The translations under genes were made by a program, and so were the position numbers. A model generated the notes under the pieces. That model searched no databases. It was not told where the DNA came from and saw nothing but the letters and a program-made list of their open reading frames with translations. Shown piece by piece: positions 31,252 through 40,637 of a stretch of DNA of 64,000 nt. Numbering within the stretch: the first letter of the stretch is position 1; each line of letters begins with the position of its first letter. This DNA is from Thalassospira sp. HJ (GTDB lineage Bacteria > Pseudomonadota > Alphaproteobacteria > Rhodospirillales > Thalassospiraceae). The stretch is from the NCBI RefSeq assembly GCF_000948415.1, contig NZ_JYII01000019.1, positions 124,001-188,000 on the forward strand, written 5' to 3'.

Positions 31252-32127
31252 ATGGGTCACGCCGCCACCGATAGCACTGTCACCACCTGGACCTGGCATC
31301 AGGGTCAATGGCACGAAGGCAATCCCAACATCATGGGTCCGCAAACCCACGGTGTCTGGATGGCCTCGACCGTGTTTGACGGCGCGCGCCGCATGAACGG
31401 CAAAATGCCCGACCTGTATCCGCATTGCGCACGTGTGATCCGCTCGGCCGAACTGATGGGCATGAAACCGGCTATCACCACCGATGAAATCGTCGCCCTG
31501 GTCAAGGAAGGCGTGCAGAAGTTCGACCCGGAACTGGCCCTATACATCAAGCCGATCGTCTTTGGCGGAGAGGGCTTCATCGCGCCGACGCCCGAAAGCG
31601 CACAGTTCGTGCTGTGCATCTCGGTTACCGAAATGCCCGAAGCCATCCAGACCGGCTTTAGCGCCTGCAAATCAAGCTTCCGCCGCCCGTCACCGGAAAG
31701 TGCCCCGACCGAGGCCAAGGCATCCTGCCTTTATCCCAATGTCGGCCGTGCTGTGACCGAGGCAACCGGTGCTGGCTTTGACACCGGTGTGATGCTCGAC
31801 CCCATCGGCAATGTTGCCGAGTTTTCCTATGCCAACCTGTTCTTTGCCAAGGACGGTACGGTTTATACCCCGGCGATCAATGGCACGTTCCTCAATGGCC
31901 TGACCCGTCAGCGCGTGATCAAACTGCTTCGCGAAGATGGCGTCGATGTCGTTGAAAAGACCTGCAAATACGAAGAACTCGAAGCCGCTGACGAGATCTT
32001 TGGTACCGGCAACTATTACAAGGTCGCACCGTGCGTCAAACTCGATGACCGCAACCTGCAGCCCGGCCCGATCACCCGTCGTGCGCAGGACCTTTACATG
32101 ACGTTTGTTGACGCCAGCGAAGACTGA
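31252..32127 (+). CDS. Class IV aminotransferase (branched-chain type)
   Basis: 291 residues of the fold type IV PLP family. Recognisable parts are QTHGVWMASTVFDGARRMNG (substrate loop), EAKASCLYPNVGRAVTEAT (the Schiff-base lysine lies in EAKASCLY), DPIGNVAEFSYANLFFAKDG, and TFLNGLTRQRVIKLL (phosphate cup). It makes or degrades branched-chain amino acids using 2-oxoglutarate. No ilv neighbours, so a dedicated ilvE function cannot be confirmed. AGGAG is placed 7 bases ahead of the ATG. A bidirectional terminator follows. Confidence 0.87.
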   Translation: MGHAATDSTVTTWTWHQGQWHEGNPNIMGPQTHGVWMASTVFDGARRMNGKMPDLYPHCARVIRSAELMGMKPAITTDEIVALVKEGVQKFDPELALYIKPIVFGGEGFIAPTPESAQFVLCISVTEMPEAIQTGFSACKSSFRRPSPESAPTEAKASCLYPNVGRAVTEATGAGFDTGVMLDPIGNVAEFSYANLFFAKDGTVYTPAINGTFLNGLTRQRVIKLLREDGVDVVEKTCKYEELEAADEIFGTGNYYKVAPCVKLDDRNLQPGPITRRAQDLYMTFVDASED

Positions 32128-32154
32128 TCACGCATTCCATCACCACAAATGAAA

Positions 32155-32182
32155 ACGGGCCGGATATCCGGCCCGTTTTTTT
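32155..32182. terminator. Bidirectional rho-independent terminator
   Basis: ACGGGCCGGAT / ATCCGGCCCGT (32155-32176) with a T7 run on the plus strand and an A-rich flank at the left. It separates the convergent aminotransferase and lipoprotein genes. Confidence 0.85.
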
Positions 32183-32195
32183 GTGTTCAAGCGAT

Positions 32196-32795
32196 TTACT
32201 GCTGCGGCAGCGGCTGGGGAATTGGATTGCCCGCGACATACGGGTACTTGGCAAAGATTGATGCCACCGCGGCCCGCACGGTTTCATTCGGGGCTTCGCG
32301 CACCGCACTGGTCACGCGCGAAATTGCGGTTCCTTCCCACACCATCTGACGGGTACGGCGATCTACCAGATCGATGTTCAGCGTGCCTTCGGTGTAGCTA
32401 TCGACATAACCCGGCTCGACATAACCCGGCCAGCCGACATACATCCCGCTGCGATAGCCATAATACCCGCCCATGTAGACCGGCGGTGACGAGCGGGTCT
32501 TTTCCTGGGTCTTGAGATGGAAATTGATCAACAGGTCCGGGTTGTGGATATCAAGCTGATAACCACGCGACACCATCGCCAGATTGATCGCATCCTCAAT
32601 CCGCTGACCTGACAGGGTTTTATATTCTGCCTCGGCATCCTTGCCAGCACCGTCGACAAAGGCAAACGTCCTGAACTGCCCGAAATCGGCGGCCGGATCG
32701 GCATCGGTATAGATGCGCGGCCCGCTGGCACATGCGCTCAGAACCATTGCCATCGCCCCGACCAGCGCAAATTTTACTGTTCCAAGCCCGATCAT
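32196..32795 (-). CDS. DUF4136 lipoprotein
   Basis: 199 residues. A lipoprotein signal with lipobox LSAC (cysteine about residue 22) leads to a DUF4136 domain (YTDADPAADFGQFRTFAFVDG, RIEDAINLAMVSRGYQL, NPDLLINFH, GTLNIDLVDRRTRQMVWEG). The C-terminus, ending in IPQPLPQQ, is proline/glutamine-rich. Members sit in the outer or inner membrane with unknown role. The tyrosine- and glycine-rich insert (YMGGYYGYRSGMYVGWPG) is a typical variable loop. Confidence 0.85.
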   Translation of the reverse strand: MIGLGTVKFALVGAMAMVLSACASGPRIYTDADPAADFGQFRTFAFVDGAGKDAEAEYKTLSGQRIEDAINLAMVSRGYQLDIHNPDLLINFHLKTQEKTRSSPPVYMGGYYGYRSGMYVGWPGYVEPGYVDSYTEGTLNIDLVDRRTRQMVWEGTAISRVTSAVREAPNETVRAAVASIFAKYPYVAGNPIPQPLPQQ

Positions 32796-32932
32796 TGCCC
32801 GTGTCCTTTATCGTTTGGCGCGGCCTGTGACGCCGCTGCTCTGATAATAGTATGACGTTTCAGGGCATTGATTTCATCATCAGAAAATGAACTGATCATG
32901 GCAGAACAACCAAAAGCTGCAGATTTTTGTGA

Positions 32933-33679
32933 TCAATCCTGATCCAGCGGGTTGCTTGCCAGTGCCTTGGCAAACCCGACACCGACCAGCCCGGCGATAT
33001 GGCATTGCGGTTTACGATCGGCCTGATCAGCCACCAGCTTTCCGAAATCCCGGACAAAGCCGGTACGGGGATAATCGCGCAGGATTTTTGCCCGGACATC
33101 GGGGTGGATATTCATCACCTGCATGCCGACCACATCGACCCCGGCACCCAGATGAAGAAGCAACCCTTCCGGGTCGCGCGGACCGGTGTGACAGACGGCC
33201 GAATGCAGGGCCATGGCTTCGTGGATGATATCGGCCTTTTCAGGGTCATAGTCCTGCTGACCAAGCCAGCGATGGGCGCACCCGGCGGCCTCGACCTCAA
33301 ACGATCCCGGTCCATCACATTCGGGGGATGCCAGTGAAATATCATGCAGGATGCTTGCGATATAAAGCATTTCGCGGTCAAAGCGCACGTTGTGATAATC
33401 GGCCAGCGTCACACCAAAGGCGAAGCTGCGCAGTCCGTGATATTGCACGAAATCCGGCTGCAGGCTGGCCGCCCATGCAGTTGCCTTTTGCGCCATGGCA
33501 CTATCAGGCACGCCAAGACGATCCAGCACGGCGCGATCAGGTCGCCCGATCCCGATTGATTGGCGCAGCGCATAGAACTTGTCGCGAATGCCAAGCCGGA
33601 CAAAGTTGAAAATCAAAGCTGCCTTGGGATCACGCCCAAGAGCTGTGGTCAGTGCGCGGGGCATGGCAGGCACTTTCAT
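32933..33679 (-). CDS. HD-domain phosphohydrolase-like protein
   Basis: 248 residues. The central LYIASILHDISLASPE carries the paired HD of the HD superfamily, with H in QYHGLRSFAFG before it and H/D residues in AMALHSAV and GAGVDVVGM after it. Thus metal-dependent phosphohydrolase activity is likely, with unknown substrate. The gene begins 40 bp after the TetR-type gene on the same strand, suggesting joint control. Nothing truncated is visible. Confidence 0.82.
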   Translation of the reverse strand: MKVPAMPRALTTALGRDPKAALIFNFVRLGIRDKFYALRQSIGIGRPDRAVLDRLGVPDSAMAQKATAWAASLQPDFVQYHGLRSFAFGVTLADYHNVRFDREMLYIASILHDISLASPECDGPGSFEVEAAGCAHRWLGQQDYDPEKADIIHEAMALHSAVCHTGPRDPEGLLLHLGAGVDVVGMQVMNIHPDVRAKILRDYPRTGFVRDFGKLVADQADRKPQCHIAGLVGVGFAKALASNPLDQD

Positions 33680-33718
33680 GTTTTGGAAAAACGGGTGGCA
33701 GATCCGGAAAGGGTTGGC

Positions 33719-34315
33719 TTAGTTCCTGCCGATCAACGCATCTGCCGTCTGGCGCAGATCATTGATCTCGTCATCAAGTATGGTACGGTCATTCATCGAA
33801 TGGGCCAACACAATCGCGCCTTGCCAGCGCAGGACAATCCGGCGACCCGCAATCGCGGCACTGTGCGCATCCAGCCCGCCTTCGCGAAGCTGGTCAGCCA
33901 CCCAGTCGATCAGGGCATCAAACACGCCCTGCCCGATTTTGCGTGCTGGATCGAAATCCGCATCGCCGGGCATATCAAGCATCAAGCGCGCCAATGGGCA
34001 GCCATGACTGACGCGCCTTGGCGTCATGGCATCAAGATAATCAAAGAAAACCGATAACCGATCCCCGACCGCACCCTTGGATTTGATGCTGTCGAGAAGC
34101 GGGATGAACTCGCCTTGCATGGTTTCAAGGGCTGCCTGCGCCAGGTCATGTTTTTTGGGAAAGCGGTAAAACACCCCGCCGGCGGGCAACCCGGCCTCGT
34201 TCGCAACCGATTGAATGGTAGCCGCGTGATAGCCATCACGCCAGATCACATTCATTGCCGCACGGGCAAGCTTTTGCCGCTTCTCTTCGGGTTTCAGCTT
34301 TGAGGCCATGACCAT
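33719..34315 (-). CDS. TetR-family transcriptional regulator
   Basis: 198 residues. The HTH KLARAAMNVIWRDGYHAATIQSVANEAGLPAGGVFYRFPKKHDL (in part) is canonical TetR/AcrR. The C-terminal ligand domain includes PRRVSHGCPLARLMLDM, as in the AcuR/YxaF-like subgroup. It should bind the palindrome just upstream and control itself and the HD gene. The start is the ATG that leaves MVMASKL; a second ATG two codons later is also possible. Confidence 0.85.
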   Translation of the reverse strand: MVMASKLKPEEKRQKLARAAMNVIWRDGYHAATIQSVANEAGLPAGGVFYRFPKKHDLAQAALETMQGEFIPLLDSIKSKGAVGDRLSVFFDYLDAMTPRRVSHGCPLARLMLDMPGDADFDPARKIGQGVFDALIDWVADQLREGGLDAHSAAIAGRRIVLRWQGAIVLAHSMNDRTILDDEINDLRQTADALIGRN

Positions 34316-34327
34316 CACCGTCAATTA

Positions 34328-34347
34328 AGTAAGTTAACTCACTTACT
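34328..34347. promoter_or_regulatory. TetR-type palindromic operator
   Basis: AGTAAGT TAACTC ACTTACT is a 20-bp inverted repeat, 12 bp before the TetR gene and 155 bp before the divergent membrane-protein gene. Such a location implies autoregulation. Confidence 0.7.
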
Positions 34348-34502
34348 ACTGATTATAACTATCTGTCAATCGCCTTTTCATCGTCTTATTCCGGCGTTAC
34401 GCATGCACAGATGTTTGAAAGCCGAGCGCGTGGCGTGTATCAATAAACACATCGGACACGCGCCTAAACGGCACAAAACCAACAACATGATGCGGAGCAA
34501 CC

Positions 34503-35558
34503 GTGAAAAACAATCAATTCACCCTTGCCGATATCCGAAATGCGGTATCGGCCGGCGTGCTCAGCGAAGAAGCCTTTGCACGGCTCGAAGGGTATCTGGC
34601 GGAGCAAACCCAGGAATCACCTGAAACAGAAAAATTCACCCTGTTTCGCGGCATGAATGACATCTTCAGTGCGCTAGGCATATGCGCCCTTACCATCGGC
34701 TGGTTTGTGCTGTGGGGATTGCTCGCCAATGGTCCGGCCTTCTGGATCGCACCGCCGCTTGCGATGATCGCCTATGTTGCGTTGGCGGAATATATCGCCG
34801 GCAAACTCAAGGCGTCCCTGCCCTCGATCGCCATCATGGCCGCCCTAGGTGCGACGCTGATGATCTATGCGGTTGCGCTTTACATGTCCTTTGCCGGACC
34901 GACCGGGCAGCTATCAGACCTTGATACGGTGATTGATTTCGGCCAGCGGTCAATGAATGTTCTGGTGTTTGTTGCTGTCATCGGCTTTGCCTTCCAGCTG
35001 GGCTTTTTCCTGCGCTATCGTCTGCCGGTATCCTTTGCGCTGATTGCCGCAGGTATCGTCGGTGTCTTCTGGACGGCCCTTTTGGCAACCTTTGGCCCGG
35101 CGGCAGAGCCCTACATTCCCTATCTGATCACCGCCACGGGTATCTTGCTGCTCGCCCTTGCGATTTTTATCGACAGCCGCGACCCCAACCGGGTCAATGG
35201 CTGGGCAGAATGTGCGTTCTGGCTGTATGTCTTTGGCGCACCGCTGACCATCCATTCGATTGCCGCAACGTTCGAGGCTGCCCCGCTTGCCATGATCCCG
35301 GTGATCATCATTGCGATGTTGCTCTCCCTCATTCTGGATCGCCGGTCGCCCATCATCAGCGGCCTGATCTATGTCGGCTATCTGCTGCAATCGGGCTTTG
35401 AAGGTGCCGCCATCGATCCGTCCATGACCATCGTTCTGGTCTGCTTCATTGTTGGCGGACTGGTGATGGCCTTCGGGGTTGGCTGGCAACGCGCACGCCA
35501 TATGTTGTTGGCCCCGTTTGAACACCATCCACTGCGGCGTTATCTACCGCCAAGTTGA
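34503..35558 (+). CDS. Polytopic membrane protein, unknown function
   Basis: 351 residues. An N-terminal soluble stretch (TLADIRNAVSAGVLSEEAFARLEGYL) looks like the short head domain of DUF2157-type membrane proteins, followed by about ten hydrophobic segments. The helix ends contain few charged residues, so no obvious transport motif. The gene is divergent from the TetR gene and may be under that operator too. I cannot give a role. Confidence 0.7.
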   Translation: MKNNQFTLADIRNAVSAGVLSEEAFARLEGYLAEQTQESPETEKFTLFRGMNDIFSALGICALTIGWFVLWGLLANGPAFWIAPPLAMIAYVALAEYIAGKLKASLPSIAIMAALGATLMIYAVALYMSFAGPTGQLSDLDTVIDFGQRSMNVLVFVAVIGFAFQLGFFLRYRLPVSFALIAAGIVGVFWTALLATFGPAAEPYIPYLITATGILLLALAIFIDSRDPNRVNGWAECAFWLYVFGAPLTIHSIAATFEAAPLAMIPVIIIAMLLSLILDRRSPIISGLIYVGYLLQSGFEGAAIDPSMTIVLVCFIVGGLVMAFGVGWQRARHMLLAPFEHHPLRRYLPPS

Positions 35559-35584
35559 TCAGGTGGCGTCGCGATACCAACATA

Positions 35585-35619
35585 ACAAAGGCCCGTATCA
35601 AGACGACGCGGGCCTTTGT
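35585..35619. terminator. Terminator hairpin between convergent genes
   Basis: ACAAAGGCCCG / CGGGCCTTTGT forms an 11-bp stem (35585-35595 with 35609-35619). T-runs are short on both strands, so termination is probable but not strong. Confidence 0.55.
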
Positions 35620-35664
35620 GGATCCTAACACCGAAAAATCAGCGCTATCGTGAATTTTCCAGCC

Positions 35665-36390
35665 TTACTTGATCGCAAGGATATCGAAGTTCTTGATATT
35701 GGGGACAACACCGTTTTCCCAGCCACCATTGACAAGTTCGGAAGATTTTTCATTCAACAGTCCTGCGACACGACCGGCAAAATGTGCGTCGCGACCGGCT
35801 TCACCGGAAAAAATGTCAAAGATTGCAAAGGTGGTTTCATCGATCTGCAACCCTACCCAGAACAATGTTGCGGGTTCGGTTTGCCTGACAATTGGCCCGG
35901 CGGCTTTTAACAGGGCGGCAAGTTGTGCGCTCTGCCCCGGCGCGGCTTCAAGCTTGATAAATGTCGCGGTTGTCGCGGTGTAAAGATCAACAGCGTCCTT
36001 TGCCGATAGCACATTGGCATTGTTGATATTGGCAACGACGCCGGCATCCCAGCCGCCATCAACCAATTTATCGGCATTTTGTTTCAGGGCACCGGCGACA
36101 CGACCGGCAAAATGTGCGTCCCGTGCCTTTTCATCCACAAAGACATCAAAGATTGCCAACGTATCCTGCGCTTGCAGGGCGAACCAAAGTTTCGTTCCTG
36201 GTTCGGTTTCTTCCACCAACGGTGCCGCATTGGTCAAAAATTCCGCAAATGCTTGCGCTTGACCGGGCGCTGCGGGCATTTCGATAAAGCTGGCCGTCTC
36301 GTTATTCATGGCATTTTCCTGTGCATATCCAACGGTTGTCGTGCTGATAACAACCAATGCCGATAGTATCTGAAGGATTGTCGCTTTCAT
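35665..36390 (-). CDS. Exported protein with two tandem ABM-fold domains
   Basis: 241 residues: a signal peptide (MKATILQILSALVVISTTTVGYA, cleavage near residue 23) and two homologous domains of about 95 residues. Each half repeats RDAHFAGRVAG, a GGW motif and a closing N-(I/V)-L segment, showing an internal duplication. The fold resembles dimeric alpha-beta barrel proteins such as quinol monooxygenase-like (ABM) proteins. Catalytic residues are not certain. Export of an ABM protein is unusual. Followed by a LysR gene in the opposite direction, which may regulate it. Confidence 0.75.
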   Translation of the reverse strand: MKATILQILSALVVISTTTVGYAQENAMNNETASFIEMPAAPGQAQAFAEFLTNAAPLVEETEPGTKLWFALQAQDTLAIFDVFVDEKARDAHFAGRVAGALKQNADKLVDGGWDAGVVANINNANVLSAKDAVDLYTATTATFIKLEAAPGQSAQLAALLKAAGPIVRQTEPATLFWVGLQIDETTFAIFDIFSGEAGRDAHFAGRVAGLLNEKSSELVNGGWENGVVPNIKNFDILAIK

Positions 36391-36552
36391 GATCTACTCC
36401 TGATTTGGATTTCAGCGGCTCGTGTTGCGCAATAACCTTGTCCCACAGCAAGCCGTCTCAGCGCCAATTCCGATACCCTATTTTACGATAGGCATTGACT
36501 ATGCACATCGTCCCATAGACCCTGTTTGAATACGCAATATTGGGAGGCCACC

Positions 36553-37437
36553 ATGGAGATGAACCAAGTTCGCTATTTCCTAGCCGTTTGCGAACATCGC
36601 AATTTCACGCACGCTGCCAATGCATCCAACGTGTCCCAACCTTCGCTGACAACATCCATCAAAAAGCTTGAAGAAGAATTGGGTGGTGCCTTGTTCATCC
36701 GTGACCGGGCGGGTTGCCGCCTGACACCACTTGGAAAACTTATCAAACCAAGACTGACAAAGGTTCTTGTCGAGACCCGGGAAGCAAAGGCAGAAGCCAT
36801 CCGGCATGCAAGGCTTGAAAGAGTTCCCATAAGCATTGGCATTGGAGAAACCATTGGCCAAAATGCTATTTCCAAAGCCGTTGAACAGTTCAGAACCCGC
36901 CTGCCGCAGGCCGAGATTGAATTGATTATTCAGCCATCCGAGTTGCTGTTTTCAGGCCTTCGGAGCGGAGATTTCGACATCGTCATCACGGCCGAAAATG
37001 TCAGCCCCGCACTTTATCGCATAGACCATCTCTATCGAGAGACCTACAAGGTCGTCGTCGCGCATGACCACCCGTTAACCCAATTGGATGGCATTTCACT
37101 CGCAGACCTTGCCAAGGTCAATATGCTCGACAGGCCAAATTGCGAGATGCGCGATACGCTCCATGAAACCTGTGCAGATCAGGGACATACGCTTTATGCA
37201 GCATATCGTTCAAATCGTGTTGATTGGCTGATTGACCTTGCCCGTCAGGGGTGGGGGGCTGTCATTTTACCGATAACTGCAATCCCGGCGGATAGCAGCC
37301 TTGTATCGCTTCCGATTATTGGGATGGAAATCGAACGCGATGTGGTGGCCTTGCGTTATCGACATCAGGTATCAAGGCCAGAAACAAAAGAACTGGTCAA
37401 AGAAATTTCACGCAACCAGTTTCAGTCAATTCTTTAA
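36553..37437 (+). CDS. LysR-family transcriptional regulator
   Basis: 294 residues. MEMNQVRYFLAVCEHRNFTHAANASNVSQPSLTTSIKKLEEELGG is the LysR winged-helix signature (cited only as segments). The effector domain follows with RTRLPQAEIELIIQPSELLFSGLRSGDFDIVI. GGGAGG spaced 6 bases upstream of this ATG decides against a 9-codon extension. Divergent from the duplicated ABM-fold gene with a 160-bp spacer, hence probably its regulator. Confidence 0.88.
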   Translation: MEMNQVRYFLAVCEHRNFTHAANASNVSQPSLTTSIKKLEEELGGALFIRDRAGCRLTPLGKLIKPRLTKVLVETREAKAEAIRHARLERVPISIGIGETIGQNAISKAVEQFRTRLPQAEIELIIQPSELLFSGLRSGDFDIVITAENVSPALYRIDHLYRETYKVVVAHDHPLTQLDGISLADLAKVNMLDRPNCEMRDTLHETCADQGHTLYAAYRSNRVDWLIDLARQGWGAVILPITAIPADSSLVSLPIIGMEIERDVVALRYRHQVSRPETKELVKEISRNQFQSIL

Positions 37438-37491
37438 AATCAAAGCGATTTCCGATTAAAGCTTTGTAATGATTTCCTGATCACCCAAACG

Positions 37492-37522
37492 AAAAAAGGC
37501 CCGCATCATTGCGATGCGGGCC
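37492..37522 (-). terminator. Terminator after lysyl-tRNA synthetase gene
   Basis: GGCCCGCATC / GATGCGGGCC stem (37498-37522) followed on the minus strand by TTTTTTC. It also lies downstream of the plus-strand LysR gene. Confidence 0.8.
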
Positions 37523-37552
37523 CTTGTCATTTCAAAATAAGGCCGCAGCCTA

Positions 37553-39145
37553 TCAGACGTTAAGGTCTTCACCCTCCAGCGCACGGTCGATCAAGGCAAC
37601 GCTTTCATCAAGACCGTAAAGCGCGATGAAGGAACCCATGCGCGGGCCCTGTTCCTGACCAAGCAGCACTTCGTAAAGCGCTTTGAACCAGTCGCGCAGG
37701 TTTTCGTAATTGTGGTTTTTACCCACGGTGAAAACTTCGGTCTGGATGTCGGACGGATCAGTACCCGGTGCGACTTTCGACAGGGCATCGCGCAGGTCCT
37801 TAAGGGCGGCCTGCTCTGCCTCAGTCGGGGCGCGGTACGATTTCGCCGGTTTGACGAAGTCACGGTAATAGTTGATCGCATAGCCGACCAGCTTATCAAG
37901 ATACGGCGCGGTTTCCGGCGTCGCACCGGTGGCATAGCGCGAAATGAACTTCCACAGCAGGTCACGATCATCGGTGTTACACACCGAAACCAGGTTCAGC
38001 AGAATGCCGAACGACAACGGAATGTCGCGATCCGGCGCGGTACCGGCATGAATGTGCCAGGCCGGGTTCTGCAGGATCTTGGTCGGATCGGTTTCGGTTT
38101 TAAGCTTTTCAGCAAAGGTAAGATATTCATCCACGGTTTTCGGGATGACATCGAAATACAAACGCTTTGCAGTTTTCGGCTTCTGGAACATGAACAGCGA
38201 CAGGCTGTCTTCCGGCGCATATTTCAGCCAGTCTTCCATCGAAAGACCATTACCCTTGGATTTGGAAATCTTCTGGGCGTTCTCGTCAAGGAACAGCTCG
38301 TAGTTGAAGCCTTCCGGCGGGGTGCCGCCAAGCGCCTTGACGATCTTGTTGCCGAGTTCGACCGACGGAATAAGGTCCTTGCCAGCCATTTCATAATCAA
38401 CGCCCAGCGCATACCAGCGCATCGCCCAGTCGGGTTTCCACTGAAGTTTGCACGCACCGCCCGTGACCAGCGTTTCAACAAGCTCGCCGGTTTCCGGGTG
38501 CTCATACACGATGCTACCAGATTCCGGCTTAAGCTCGGTCACCTTGGCCATCAAGACCTTGTTGGTGCCCGGCTCAACCGGCATGAACGGGCTATAGGTC
38601 GCGCGACGTTCTTCACCAAGGGTCGGCAGCATGATTTTCTGGATCGCGTCATAACGTTCCAGCAAACGCAGGAGTGCCGCGTCAAACATGCCCGAACGAT
38701 AACATTCGGTCGAAGATTTGAACTCGTACTCGAAGCCAAACCCGTCAAGGAACTCACGCAGCTTGGCATTGTTGTGATGCGCAAAGCTCTCATGGGTGCC
38801 AAACGGATCCGGAACGGACGTCAGTGCCTTGCCAAGATGCTCGGCAACCATGTCCTTGTTCGGGATATTGTCCGGGACCTTGCGAAGGCCATCCATATCA
38901 TCGGAGAAGCAAAACAGCTTGGTCGGGATATCGCACATGGTCTCGAACGCGCGACGGACATAGGTCGTGCGCGCAACTTCACCAAAGGTGCCGATATGCG
39001 GCAGGCCCGACGGACCATAACCGGTTTCAAAAAGGACATAACCCTTTTCAGGCGCCTTCTGTTTATACCGCTTGACCAGCTTGCTGGCTTCCTGAAAGGC
39101 CCAGACGTTGCTGTTAAGTGCGGCATCTCGAAGATCGGTTGTCAT
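37553..39145 (-). CDS. lysK: Class I lysyl-tRNA synthetase
   Basis: 530 residues. The class I signatures are present: [10 protein letters not shown] (H50) as HIGH and KISKSKGNG as KMSKS. Conserved LysRS-I blocks such as [18 protein letters not shown] and [10 protein letters not shown] are also clear. It charges tRNA-Lys; the class I form is normal in alphaproteobacteria and archaea, unlike the class II LysS of enterics. An upstream in-frame extension of 23 codons has no family match and no site, so the MTTDLRD start was chosen. No second LysRS is in the window. Confidence 0.93.
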   Translation of the reverse strand: MTTDLRDAALNSNVWAFQEASKLVKRYKQKAPEKGYVLFETGYGPSGLPHIGTFGEVARTTYVRRAFETMCDIPTKLFCFSDDMDGLRKVPDNIPNKDMVAEHLGKALTSVPDPFGTHESFAHHNNAKLREFLDGFGFEYEFKSSTECYRSGMFDAALLRLLERYDAIQKIMLPTLGEERRATYSPFMPVEPGTNKVLMAKVTELKPESGSIVYEHPETGELVETLVTGGACKLQWKPDWAMRWYALGVDYEMAGKDLIPSVELGNKIVKALGGTPPEGFNYELFLDENAQKISKSKGNGLSMEDWLKYAPEDSLSLFMFQKPKTAKRLYFDVIPKTVDEYLTFAEKLKTETDPTKILQNPAWHIHAGTAPDRDIPLSFGILLNLVSVCNTDDRDLLWKFISRYATGATPETAPYLDKLVGYAINYYRDFVKPAKSYRAPTEAEQAALKDLRDALSKVAPGTDPSDIQTEVFTVGKNHNYENLRDWFKALYEVLLGQEQGPRMGSFIALYGLDESVALIDRALEGEDLNV

Positions 39146-39573
39146 TTTTGAAACCTTGTTTGTCAGTTGGATCGTTGAATTCTCGGGAAATCTTGTTGGG
39201 GACAAACCCCTCACACGCGATCACAGGGATCGCATGTTTGCGCGAAGCTATACCCCACTTCGGGCCAAGATCAAGCACCTGTTGCGCATGGCAGCCAAAT
39301 AATCGCGGAATTGGTGGGGAAAACTGCGGGCTTTATTGCTTTCTCGTTGCGTGAAAAGCCCGGCGCGCGGCTACACGTAAGTGTAGTTGAATTTAGCTGT
39401 CCGGAAGCAAATATCCGATTATGGGTTCGCACGCTTAAGTCGATACGATCTTTTTTCATAGAAACATGGGACTGAAGCATAACAAAGAATAAGTCTAATC
39501 TAATACCGATGATCAATTTCTAAGCGCAGGCAAACCCGACCGACGAACCAAGCACGAAGACTGGAGTGTATTG
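39146..39573. promoter_or_regulatory. Intergenic region with divergent promoters
   Basis: No gene is supported. Two small palindromes are visible: GCGATCACAGGGATCGC (about 39217-39233) and CTACACGTAAGTGTAG (39371-39386). The final 150 bp is AT-rich and should hold the promoter of the PAS-kinase operon. The left part should hold that of lysK. Confidence 0.4.
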
Positions 39574-40632
39574 ATGTCGTTTGGAGAGACCGGTGCCCGG
39601 ATCACCGAAAACGCCTTTCCGACGGGAAGTCCAGACCAAAGGTTTGAGCGCGTTGTTGAATACGCGCCAAATGCCATGATCCTGATTGGCACTGACGGGA
39701 CCATGGAAATGGTTAATGCCCAGACGGAAATCATTTTCGGTTATGCCCGTAGCGAGCTGCTCGGCCAACCGATTGAGATGTTGGTCCCGGAACGCTTCCG
39801 CGCAGGCCATCCCAATTTGCGTGGCTCCTACACCAATCATCCGAACCCGCGACCAATGGGAGCGGGTCGTGATCTTTATGCGCTGCGCAAGGATGGCAGT
39901 GAGTTCCCTGTTGAGATCGGCCTGAACCCGATTTCAGACGGCGAAAACATGCAAATCCTTGCTGCGATCTCCGACATTTCCGAGCGCAAACACCGCGAAG
40001 AGCAAATCGCTCGATCGCTGCGGGAAAAGGAAACCCTGCTGTCAGAGGTCCACCACCGGGTAAAAAACAACCTGCAGATCATCCACAGTCTTCTTGATAT
40101 GCAAACATCCTCGGTGATTGACATTCAGGCCCGAGAGGCCCTGATTGATAGCTGCAACCGCGTGCGGTCAATGGCGCAAATTCACCAGTCGCTTTATCAA
40201 AGCGAAGATATCGCCAAGGTCAATTTTGCCGATTTCTGCGAAAGCCTGATTTCTTCCCTGCTTGCGACCTTCAATGTCGATATCACCCGGGTTCGGGTCG
40301 AAAGCGATCTGGCCGATGTGCAGCTTGCCATCGATCAGGCGGTTCCGTGCGGCTTGATTGCCAATGAGCTGATCACCAACGCGCTTAAGCACGGCTTCCC
40401 CGACGGTGCGGAAGGCCAGATCGAAGTATCGACGAAAATGATTGATGCCGATGTGGTCGAGCTTCGGGTGTCCGATAACGGACGCGGCATGCCCGATAAC
40501 TTCAAGCTCGGCACCACGGATGGCCTTGGTCTGCAACTGATCGAACTGCTTGTCGATCAGATTGGCGGTGACATTGATGTCCTGACCGATCAAGACACAA
40601 CCTTCGTCATCACATTCAGGATAGGGAGCTGA
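39574..40632 (+). CDS. PAS sensor kinase of the HisKA_2 type
   Basis: 352 residues. A PAS domain (FERVVEYAPNAMILIGTDGTMEMVN...GYARSELLGQPIEMLVPE, 26-140) is followed by the HisKA_2 box (LLSEVHHRVKNNLQIIHSLLDMQ, with phosphoacceptor H) and HATPase (LIANELITNALKHGFP, VSDNGRGMP, GLGLQLIE). No membrane segment, so it senses a cytoplasmic cue. GGAG is 7 bases before this ATG. The adjacent REC-GGDEF-EAL protein starts 5 bp after the stop and should receive its phosphate, joining histidine-kinase and c-di-GMP signalling. Confidence 0.9.
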   Translation: MSFGETGARITENAFPTGSPDQRFERVVEYAPNAMILIGTDGTMEMVNAQTEIIFGYARSELLGQPIEMLVPERFRAGHPNLRGSYTNHPNPRPMGAGRDLYALRKDGSEFPVEIGLNPISDGENMQILAAISDISERKHREEQIARSLREKETLLSEVHHRVKNNLQIIHSLLDMQTSSVIDIQAREALIDSCNRVRSMAQIHQSLYQSEDIAKVNFADFCESLISSLLATFNVDITRVRVESDLADVQLAIDQAVPCGLIANELITNALKHGFPDGAEGQIEVSTKMIDADVVELRVSDNGRGMPDNFKLGTTDGLGLQLIELLVDQIGGDIDVLTDQDTTFVITFRIGS

Positions 40633-40637
40633 ATGCG

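Noticed and set aside
37712-39151. Long plus-strand open frame (479 codons) opposite lysyl-tRNA synthetase
   Set aside because: It is a shadow of the synthetase codon pattern; no family features.
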